Positions 1 through 6,802 of a DNA stretch of 24,243 bases are shown piece by piece. The stretch is from positions 1-24,243 of the forward strand of contig JAQBRC010000035.1 in NCBI GenBank assembly GCA_028286705.1, given 5' to 3'. The position numbers and the translations under genes are program-made. The notes under the pieces were generated by a model, which saw nothing but the letters and a program-made list of their open reading frames with translations, was not told the origin of the DNA and did no database searches. This DNA is from Candidatus Nomurabacteria bacterium. GTDB taxonomy: Bacteria; Patescibacteriota; Minisyncoccia; Phycocordibacterales; UBA9973. Numbering within the stretch: the first letter of the stretch is position 1; each line of letters starts with the position of its first letter.

Positions 1-1817
1 GGTCGAGTAATCGTCAGTGGTACATTTACTGCCCCATCAGTACCAACAACAGTCGTTTCTCCAAGCAGTTGCAACGGCTGACCAACCTGCGCCTTAGTTG
101 GACGAACACTAATTTGGAATGATACTGTCTTAATTTGAGAGGCACTGGAAGCCTGTGGCAATACTCCTGCGTTCCAAGTAATGGCACGAGTCTCTGTATT
201 GTATGAAATTGCAGAACCTGTCGGTGCAATTGCCCCTACCCATGTCACCCCTGCGGGCAATATTGCACTGGCAGTTACGTTAGTCACGGGATTCTCAGAG
301 GGACGAGCAGTCCAGGTAACAGTGTAGGTGGTAGTCTGGTCTGCTTTTGAAGGGAATGGTCCGGTATTCTTAAATGGACCAACGGAATAAAATGCCTGTG
401 ATGCAAACTGCAGATGTCCGCTGAAGCGCACAATCTTGCTGTCTATGTTGGTAATAGTCTGTTTTTGATAGTTATTGCTTGGAAATGTTCCTTCAACGGA
501 CAGGTGCAAACCAATATCAGAGGCACTGCCACTCTTGGCAGACAATGCAAACGCTAACTGACCACTCTGACCGGGAGCAATACTTGCAAGTGCTGAGTTA
601 GAATTTGAGTCCCAAGTGATAGTATTTTCTGAAGCATTATAGTACCCATTGGTTGCAGCAATGGTTGAAGGGTCAATACCTGTACCATCAAGCGAGAGTG
701 TGAACAGTGGGTCAGTAATAGTGTCTGCCGAACTGTTGGTCCATGACACAATACCGGCAATAGGGTCACCGATAGGAACTGCAATGGTATCTGTTTTCTG
801 ATCGTTAATGTTCAGCTGAGCTGCAATGAAAGGGTTCGCAAGTGTGATGGTATGCAGTGCGGAGTTATAAATAGTTGAGATGGCAGTATCAGTTGCAACG
901 GCGGGTGTACCGACATAGATACGGAATGACTTCTGTTCGTTTTCCCCTCCTATCAACTTGCCCTTAATAACAATGGTACTGTCTGCACCATTCTCTAGGT
1001 CACCCAATGACCAAACATTGTTCCCGCCCTTTGGCGCAGGCAATGCGGAAGAAAAGACAAAGCCATTTGGGTATTCAACGCGAGTGATGACATTCTTCAA
1101 TCCAGTACTGCTAGTAAACTTGTTATGAATAACAAGTTCGAATTGCTGATTAGCGGCAATCTGAACAGGTCCATCAACAGTTAACACTAACGGGCTAGAA
1201 CTGATCAATACAGGGAACGTAGTTTGTTTTTGAAAGGTTGCTGTTGAGTTCTTGAGCTTATATGAAAGTGTGGCGGTAATAGTTTGCGATGTTCCCTGCT
1301 GTCCATACAATACAACGGAAAACGCCTGACTCTTGCTCTGCCCTGGTTCAACGGTACCAACTTGCTGCTCAATATGCGCAGTGTCATTGCCACTCCCATC
1401 ATTAACTCCCTTCTGATAATCAATGGAGAGCTTGGTTTCAAGCAATGCGGCAGAATTGCTGTTAGCAATTTCAACCTGTAGGGGCAGCGTGTCCCCTGCT
1501 GCAACGAATGTATTTCCTAAAATAGACACGGCTACGTTCTTGCTGGAAAGGGTCAGTGATCCTTTATAGATACTATAGGCCGCTAATCCTAGTGCGATCA
1601 AAAAGAAAATGAGTGAGAAGATAAAAAATCTGCGATATCCAGAAATGCGACTCTTGCGAACAATCTTTTCCTGAGGAACAGTTTGCTGTCCCCACGTTGA
1701 AACAACATTCTGTCGCTCTGGGCGCAGAATGCCGAACTTTCTTTGGGGAACATTTTCTGGATCACGAGCGTAGAGCCGTTTCTCTAATTCTGCAATATGA
1801 TCTATCTCTTCTGGCAT
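1..1817 (-). CDS. Large membrane-anchored surface protein, C-terminus beyond left edge (partial)
   Basis: The minus-strand frame opens at the ATG at 1817 and stays open to base 1, giving about 605 residues without a stop. The product has a charged cytoplasmic N-terminus of about 60 residues (starting MPEEIDHIAELEKRLYARDP), one hydrophobic helix at about residues 63-84, and then a long Ser/Thr/Asn/Val-rich region. That region reads as repeated beta-sandwich modules of the DUF11/CARDB kind, with recurring phrases such as 'VEPGQ' and 'IAPGQSGQ'. The topology is cytoplasm-in with a large exported part. I do not recognise a named family; a surface or cell-wall-associated role is inferred. The start is supported by an extended -10 box (TGA-TATACT) exactly six bases before the ATG. 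It lies 12 bases after recO. Confidence 0.8.
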   Translation of the reverse strand, partial: MPEEIDHIAELEKRLYARDPENVPQRKFGILRPERQNVVSTWGQQTVPQEKIVRKSRISGYRRFFIFSLIFFLIALGLAAYSIYKGSLTLSSKNVAVSILGNTFVAAGDTLPLQVEIANSNSAALLETKLSIDYQKGVNDGSGNDTAHIEQQVGTVEPGQSKSQAFSVVLYGQQGTSQTITATLSYKLKNSTATFQKQTTFPVLISSSPLVLTVDGPVQIAANQQFELVIHNKFTSSTGLKNVITRVEYPNGFVFSSALPAPKGGNNVWSLGDLENGADSTIVIKGKLIGGENEQKSFRIYVGTPAVATDTAISTIYNSALHTITLANPFIAAQLNINDQKTDTIAVPIGDPIAGIVSWTNSSADTITDPLFTLSLDGTGIDPSTIAATNGYYNASENTITWDSNSNSALASIAPGQSGQLAFALSAKSGSASDIGLHLSVEGTFPSNNYQKQTITNIDSKIVRFSGHLQFASQAFYSVGPFKNTGPFPSKADQTTTYTVTWTARPSENPVTNVTASAILPAGVTWVGAIAPTGSAISYNTETRAITWNAGVLPQASSASQIKTVSFQISVRPTKAQVGQPLQLLGETTVVGTDGAVNVPLTITR

Positions 1818-1823
1818 GGTTAT

Positions 1824-1832
1824 AGTATATCA
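1824..1832 (-). promoter_or_regulatory. Extended -10 promoter of the surface-protein gene (leaderless)
   Basis: On the minus strand TGA-TATACT is followed by six bases and then the ATG at 1817, so the predicted +1 is the A of the start codon. There is no convincing -35 box. It sits between the recO stop and this gene. Confidence 0.5.
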
Positions 1833-2402
1833 AAGATGACTGGAAACTATTGCATCCGTTGCACGCTTAATCAGCGCTTTAACGGTTGAACTATCAACAA
1901 GCAACACTGCTTGATCAAGAGGCAGTTCAAAGAATTGTTCTTCCCCTTCTTCAACGGCAACATATCCCAATAGTACCAGCACTTTCCATAACGATAATGC
2001 ATCAAGCATACGGGCGTCATAGTCTCCCTTAATCATGTTTCCCAGGGCAACAATATGATCAAACAACTCTTCATGTACTCCTTCTCCAACAAGAAATCGC
2101 TCTAGGAACACAACGCTGCGAACATATACGCGAGCCAAAGGCTCCCGTTCATGGCCCTGTAACGGAGCGACAGCAACAGCTGCACTAATCAGACGCCATA
2201 CGCTTTTGCCCCTGATAAGATCAGCTTTAATAATACTGTAATCAGCGACATGTCCCTGCAGCTTTGCAGTTGATTTGCGCACTCCCTGCATCATGGCAAT
2301 GATCAGGCCAAATTCCTTGGTGAATAACCAGACGCGCTTGTTAGCCTCACCCGAAGGCTCACTGCGAACAACAATAGCTTCGGTATGATGGATAGCGTGC
2401 AT
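1830..2402 (-). CDS. recO: DNA repair protein RecO, short form
   Basis: The 190-residue protein opens with the RecO N-terminal OB-fold pattern: 'EAIVVRSEPSGEANKRVWLF' followed by 'TKEFGLIIAMMQGVRKSTAK'. In RecF-pathway repair RecO helps load RecA and anneals single strands. The family is usually about 230-250 residues. Here the C-terminal helical part is short and no Cys4 zinc-binding cluster is visible, as in many RecO proteins that lack the zinc site. It starts six bases after the stop of the upstream metallo-hydrolase gene and shows no Shine-Dalgarno, so it is probably translated from a shared message. The N-terminal match is good; function is inferred from family. Confidence 0.8.
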   Translation of the reverse strand: MHAIHHTEAIVVRSEPSGEANKRVWLFTKEFGLIIAMMQGVRKSTAKLQGHVADYSIIKADLIRGKSVWRLISAAVAVAPLQGHEREPLARVYVRSVVFLERFLVGEGVHEELFDHIVALGNMIKGDYDARMLDALSLWKVLVLLGYVAVEEGEEQFFELPLDQAVLLVDSSTVKALIKRATDAIVSSHL

Positions 2403-2408
2403 GGAATA

Positions 2409-3134
2409 TTAAAATTCTTTTTCTTCTCCAGCGTTCAGAGGAATAAATTCAATTCCTTCTTCTGGCAATACTTTTGATACATGCATCTGGCCAAGCGCAG
2501 GGTTGGCATAGATTGCATCATGCACTGGAAATGCACGACGAGGCTTAACTGCAAGCGCATAGTCAATCGCTTCAGAAATTTTCATCCATGGACCGGCTAC
2601 AGGAAGTGCAAGAATATCAACAGGCTTGTTGGGGTTAGTAAATGCATCCCCAGGATAAAACAGTGTGTTATCAATAAAGAATCCTGTATTTTGTACCTGA
2701 CCTAGTTCCTTGTATATCACCGCATGGTGTTCTCCGTGTCCCTCAAATGAAATATTGTTGAGGCTGATAGATCCGCCATCTTCAAGAAGTTCATATGCAA
2801 TACCTTCTGCATCCAAGAGCTTCCCTACGGCAGTATTGGTAACAACCTTCACCCCAGGATTATTTGCAATAACTGCTTTCAATGAATCAACGTGAAAGTG
2901 ATCTCCATGCTCATGGGTAATGGCAACAATATCAATATTCTTTTCTTTGTTTTGGTCAGTAGTAAACATACCGGGGTCAGTCATAATGCGAACCCCTTTT
3001 GTTTCAATTACCAAACAGCAGTGTCCAATCTTTTTTATTTTCATCTTGGGTATTTGTTTAGCGTTATTAAGCAATGCCTCCATTTCCTGTCGCTGCTGTA
3101 CTGCTGTTGCGTCTAACTGTTGTTGTATTGGCAT
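2409..3134 (-). CDS. UlaG-like metallo-beta-lactamase-fold hydrolase
   Basis: The 241-residue protein has a metallo-beta-lactamase fold of the UlaG / Lactamase_B_3 type. 'KIKKIGHCCLVIETKGVRIM' is the first strand pair, THEHGDH at residues 73-79 is metal-binding motif 2, and later metal ligands are seen in GHGEHH, YPGDAF and PVHDA. Family members include L-ascorbate-6-phosphate lactonase, but the substrate here cannot be told. Most relatives begin at the position of Met31. However, a -10 box (TATACT) lies exactly six bases before the upstream ATG at 3134, which supports the longer form with a Gln-rich helical N-terminal extension of 30 residues. It is followed directly by recO. Confidence 0.8.
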   Translation of the reverse strand: MPIQQQLDATAVQQRQEMEALLNNAKQIPKMKIKKIGHCCLVIETKGVRIMTDPGMFTTDQNKEKNIDIVAITHEHGDHFHVDSLKAVIANNPGVKVVTNTAVGKLLDAEGIAYELLEDGGSISLNNISFEGHGEHHAVIYKELGQVQNTGFFIDNTLFYPGDAFTNPNKPVDILALPVAGPWMKISEAIDYALAVKPRRAFPVHDAIYANPALGQMHVSKVLPEEGIEFIPLNAGEEKEF

Positions 3135-3140
3135 ATAGAT

Positions 3141-3146
3141 AGTATA
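3141..3146 (-). promoter_or_regulatory. -10 box of the UlaG-like gene (leaderless)
   Basis: TATACT on the minus strand is followed by six bases and then the ATG at 3134, placing the predicted +1 on the start codon. There is no TGn extension and no clear -35. It lies between this gene and the ileS stop at 3152. Confidence 0.45.
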
Positions 3147-3151
3147 CGTCC

Positions 3152-6100
3152 CTATTGCAAGGAAACATTCATTGTTACTCCATCAATCTCAACCACTTCT
3201 CCTTCATTGTTTGCATACGATACTGATTCAGCCAATACAGTCTTTTTAAAGTCATCGATAAATGCTGACAGTACTGCTTCTGCACTTGGACTGATTGTTA
3301 CACTAATCACATCACTAGGTGTAAGTCCCTGCTTCTTGCGAAGATCCTGTACGGCACGAATAAGTTCTCGATATACTCCTTCCGCTTTTAGTTCAGGAGT
3401 AATAGTTGTATCAAGCATTGCTTCTTCTTCTAGTACAGCATCGAATAACACACTCTTCACGTTCAACTCATCCATAATCAATTCGCAATGCGCAGCAGAC
3501 AATCCGTCACCTCGTACAGTAATTGACTGCAGTGGCTGACGCACTGGAATAGCCAGCTTCTTGCGAAGCGCATTTCCCAACGTACAGATAGCTCGTACCT
3601 GAATCATTGTTTCCATGAGGGCAATCTCATCAAGCTGAGTGACAGCAGATGTTGGCCATGCTGAAAGATGCACTGATTCAACATCAGTATCTCCCTTCAA
3701 CTGCAACCAGATGTCTTCTGCTGCAAATGGCGCAAATGGCGCAAGCAACTGAGCAACAGTCTTTAAGACTGTATGCAGTGTCTGCTTTGCTCCAACGTCT
3801 CCATCCTTAAGCCGATCGCGAGATCGGCGAAGATACCAAGTGGAAAGGTCTCCGATGAAGTCCTTGATTGCACGCACCGGTTCCATGAGCTTGTAGTTAT
3901 CTAGGCTGTCGGTACAGGTAACAACTAGAAGATTGAGTCGTGCCATAATCCACTGATCCAAGACATTCTCAGAAGCTCCCTCCTTTCCTTCAACGCTTGT
4001 ATCTCGATACAGTTCATAGAATGAAAGAATGTTATACAGCAATCCAAAGACCTGACGCTCAAGTTCAACAACAGTCTTCTGGTCATAGTTCTTTGATTCT
4101 CCTGGCTGATTGACTGAATACATCCATAGGCGCAACGTATCGACACCAAAGCGATTTATTTCAATCCACGGATCAACAATATTGCCAATAGACTTGGACA
4201 TTTTCTTCCCTTCATTATCCAAGATATGACCGAGACAGATAACGTTCTTATACGCCTTGCCACGACCCATTAATGTACCAACTGCATGCAAGGTGTAGAA
4301 CCATCCACGAGTCTGGTCGATTGCTTCAGAAATAAAGTCAGCCGGATACGGCAATTCCTTTTGGTTTTCAAAAGGAAAATGATCCTGTGCAAACGGCATT
4401 GACCCTGAGTCAAACCATACGTCCATAACTTCCTTCACGCGACGGTGCTCTTGCCCCTCCTTCACCAATACAACGTCATCGATAAACGGTCGGTGCAGAT
4501 CAACTTCATATGTTTCGTTGTGCGGCAATGGTGTGAAGTTGATTGTGCGAACTTCTGCGTTATCAAAGTTCCTGTAGGTACGAGTATGCTCAAACATGTT
4601 CTTGATTGAGATACCGTTTGAGATAAGTTCGAGTGCACGGGTAACGGCACCATGAGAGACGATAAGGATATTCTTGCCTTCATACTTCTGTTCGATTTCA
4701 TAAATGAATTCTCCTGCTCGCTTAATGATGTCGAGGTATGACTCTCCTCCTTCAGCCTTAAAGCCATAGCGATCTTCCTGAGCATTGCGAATTTCAAAGA
4801 AGTTATTTAACGGCTTGCCGTCATATTCAGGCCCAACCTTCCATTCGCTCAATCGTTCATCCAGCACAATGCTTTCTTCAGTCACGCCAATCTGTGCAGC
4901 GGTTAGCGCTGCGGTTTCGAGCGTGCGCGCAAAGGGAGAGGTGATAACAATATCGATAGCCTTGTCCTTCAGTGTTTCAGCTGAATCCTTCACCTGCTGT
5001 TCTCCTTGTGCGGTAAGGCGGTCGCTGGTATCAATACCTGCATCCCACAATCCCTTAACGTTATGCTCAGTCTGCCCATGACGCATAACGTGATAGGTAT
5101 TGCCGGACTTCTTGATGTGTTCGCGAAGTGTTGCAATCGAATCGACAAACAATCGCTCACCATCAGGCGCCTGCCAGATTGGCAACGGTGTTCCCCAGTA
5201 TCGCTCGCGGGAAATTGCCCAGTCCTTTACATCCTTTAGCCATTCGCCAAAGCGGCCATTCTTGATATGGCTTGGCTCCCAGTTGATTGATTGGTTTTCA
5301 TGCACCAACTCGTCGCGAAGCTTAGACATGCCGATATACCATGAGTCACGTGCGTAATACAGCAACGGTGTCTTGCAGCGCCAGCAGTGTGGGTATGAGT
5401 GATCATACTTTTCCTTTTTGAATAGCAATCCACGATGCGCAAGATCCTTAATGATATCGATAGCCACAGCTTCGTCCTTAACAAATCGTCCTTCAAGGAA
5501 ATCAGTTCCGACAATAAAGTGCCCTGAGTCATCAACAGTATGGAACTTTGGCAAGCCAACCTTGGTACCAAGATCAAAGTCATCTGCACCGTACATAACT
5601 GCAGTATGAACAACTCCAGTACCATCTGTTGTTGTTACAAAGTCTGCACCATACACCTTGTATGCAGCTGGCATCTTTTCTTTTTCAGGTCCAGCTATCA
5701 ATGTTGCGAGGTATGGATAGAGCGGTTCATATGAAAGACCGAGCAATTCCTTGCCTTTCATTTCATTAACGATCTCATAGCCCTCTCCCAGAATTTCCAT
5801 TCGCTCCTTTGCAAGAATAAGTGTCTCTCCGTCTTTTTGTGCGGCAACATAATCAATATCTTCACCAACAGCAAGCCCAACATTTCCAGGAAGCGTCCAG
5901 GGAGTGGTTGTCCATGCAATGATAAAGGTATTGTCCTGTCCAACAACCTTAAACTTAGCAGTCACTGACAGTTCCTTCACATCAATATATGCACCTGGCT
6001 GTGCCAACTCGTGACTAGACAGTCCAGTACCGCAACGTGGACACCATGGCACCACCTTGAAGTCCTTGTACACCAATCCCTTGTTGTTAACGGTACTAAA

Positions 6101-6580
6101 AATATGCCACAGCGATTCTATATAGTTCGTATCAAACGTATAGTATGCACTCTTCTTATCAACCCAGTATCCAATGCGTTCGGTGAAATTTTCCCATGCA
6201 CCGATAAAGGTAAATACACTGTCCTTGCACTCCTTGTTAAATGCAGCAACACCGTAGCTCTCAATATCTTTCTTTGAAGTCAAACCGAGTTTCTTTTCAA
6301 TCTGCAACTCAACTGGCAGACCGTGAGTATCCCATCCGGCCCTACGAGGCACGTGGAAGCCCTGCATAGTCTTGTATCGAGGAAGTGCATCCTTAAACAC
6401 ACGAGATTCAAGGTGGTGCAGTGCAGGCGCAGCGTTAGCAGTTGGCGGCCCTTCATAGAAAATGTATTCCCCTTTTGGAGACTCCTTCTGCAAGGTCTTT
6501 TCAAAAATCCCCTGGTCTTTCCAAAGCTTGAGAATTCGCTCCTCAGTTAACGCTCGTGTACTTTTGTTTTGGTCTTCCAT
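3152..6580 (-). CDS. ileS: Isoleucyl-tRNA synthetase with inserted histidine-phosphatase domain
   Basis: The 1142-residue class I synthetase charges tRNA-Ile with isoleucine. The HIGH element at residues 53-56 is ALHH, as in Bacteroidetes-type IleRS (GIHH). 'GWDTHGLPVELQIEKKLG' follows at 82-99. The CP1 editing domain is present (TTTPWTLPGN near 224-233, TGVVHTAVMYGADDFDLG near 321-338), KMSKS is at 793-797, and a C-terminal anticodon-binding region follows. Unusually, residues about 494-688 (bases 4517-5101) are a complete histidine phosphatase / phosphoglycerate-mutase-like domain. It carries RHGQTEHN at 500-507, SPFART at 549-554, DERLSEW at 574-580 and VSHG at 641-644. It sits between the IleRS segments VDSIATLREH and VDLHRPFIDD, which are normally close together. 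The frame is uninterrupted across the joins. Expression is controlled by the T-box leader upstream. Confidence 0.95.
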   Translation of the reverse strand: MEDQNKSTRALTEERILKLWKDQGIFEKTLQKESPKGEYIFYEGPPTANAAPALHHLESRVFKDALPRYKTMQGFHVPRRAGWDTHGLPVELQIEKKLGLTSKKDIESYGVAAFNKECKDSVFTFIGAWENFTERIGYWVDKKSAYYTFDTNYIESLWHIFSTVNNKGLVYKDFKVVPWCPRCGTGLSSHELAQPGAYIDVKELSVTAKFKVVGQDNTFIIAWTTTPWTLPGNVGLAVGEDIDYVAAQKDGETLILAKERMEILGEGYEIVNEMKGKELLGLSYEPLYPYLATLIAGPEKEKMPAAYKVYGADFVTTTDGTGVVHTAVMYGADDFDLGTKVGLPKFHTVDDSGHFIVGTDFLEGRFVKDEAVAIDIIKDLAHRGLLFKKEKYDHSYPHCWRCKTPLLYYARDSWYIGMSKLRDELVHENQSINWEPSHIKNGRFGEWLKDVKDWAISRERYWGTPLPIWQAPDGERLFVDSIATLREHIKKSGNTYHVMRHGQTEHNVKGLWDAGIDTSDRLTAQGEQQVKDSAETLKDKAIDIVITSPFARTLETAALTAAQIGVTEESIVLDERLSEWKVGPEYDGKPLNNFFEIRNAQEDRYGFKAEGGESYLDIIKRAGEFIYEIEQKYEGKNILIVSHGAVTRALELISNGISIKNMFEHTRTYRNFDNAEVRTINFTPLPHNETYEVDLHRPFIDDVVLVKEGQEHRRVKEVMDVWFDSGSMPFAQDHFPFENQKELPYPADFISEAIDQTRGWFYTLHAVGTLMGRGKAYKNVICLGHILDNEGKKMSKSIGNIVDPWIEINRFGVDTLRLWMYSVNQPGESKNYDQKTVVELERQVFGLLYNILSFYELYRDTSVEGKEGASENVLDQWIMARLNLLVVTCTDSLDNYKLMEPVRAIKDFIGDLSTWYLRRSRDRLKDGDVGAKQTLHTVLKTVAQLLAPFAPFAAEDIWLQLKGDTDVESVHLSAWPTSAVTQLDEIALMETMIQVRAICTLGNALRKKLAIPVRQPLQSITVRGDGLSAAHCELIMDELNVKSVLFDAVLEEEAMLDTTITPELKAEGVYRELIRAVQDLRKKQGLTPSDVISVTISPSAEAVLSAFIDDFKKTVLAESVSYANNEGEVVEIDGVTMNVSLQ

Positions 6581-6609
6581 ACTGTTTTGTGTTGAGTTGA
6601 TAATAAAAA

Positions 6610-6767
6610 ATTCGCCCTCGGACTACGATAGTTATATCGTAGTCTAAGGGCGAATCTCTCGCGGTACCACCTTAGTTTGTGCTTCATTAATGCTGTAACG
6701 GGCTGCCCGCTGGGGTCTACTTGATTCTTCCCAGAGCTCCGAGGTGATAGCCTCTTCATCGCTGCTA
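6610..6767 (-). promoter_or_regulatory. T-box riboswitch (isoleucine) upstream of ileS
   Basis: The minus-strand leader contains AAGGTGGTACCGCG (6661-6674), a near-perfect T-box consensus. The TGGT in it would pair with an ACCA tRNA end. Upstream, the hairpin GAGG-CTATCA-CCTC displays the isoleucine codon ATC (6747-6749) as a likely specifier in a short stem I, followed by GGAGCTCTGGGAAGAA and a G/C hairpin. Downstream is a strong hairpin terminator (6611-6656) ending in a T run, about 30 bases before the ileS ATG. The design is that of a transcriptional T-box: uncharged tRNA-Ile stabilises the antiterminator and allows ileS transcription. Stem I looks much shorter than in classical Firmicutes examples. 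Confidence 0.92.
6611..6656 (-). terminator. T-box-controlled terminator hairpin
   Basis: ATTCGCCCT (6611-6619) pairs with AGGGCGAAT (6648-6656), extended inward by GACTACGATA against TATCGTAGTC. On the minus strand the stem is followed by TTTTTTATT. Its 5' arm starts just after the T-box motif, so an antiterminator can compete with it. Confidence 0.9.
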
Positions 6768-6773
6768 TACGTA

Positions 6774-6801
6774 CTATATCATACCCGTATAGACCTGCAA
6801 T
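6774..6801 (-). promoter_or_regulatory. Promoter of the ileS T-box leader
   Basis: TTGCAG (6796-6801) and TATAGT (6774-6779) on the minus strand are separated by 16 bases, with a predicted +1 near 6767. The promoter begins directly after the stop of the P-type ATPase gene at 6803. Confidence 0.7.
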
Positions 6802-6802
6802 A

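Noticed and set aside
1205..1504. 99-residue minus-strand open frame, and similar short ones at 26-229 and 554-784
   Set aside because: They are out-of-frame shadows of the long surface-protein frame, which is open from 1817 to the left edge.
3120..3539. 139-residue plus-strand open frame
   Set aside because: Antisense to ileS; Ser/Thr-rich composition typical of a shadow frame.
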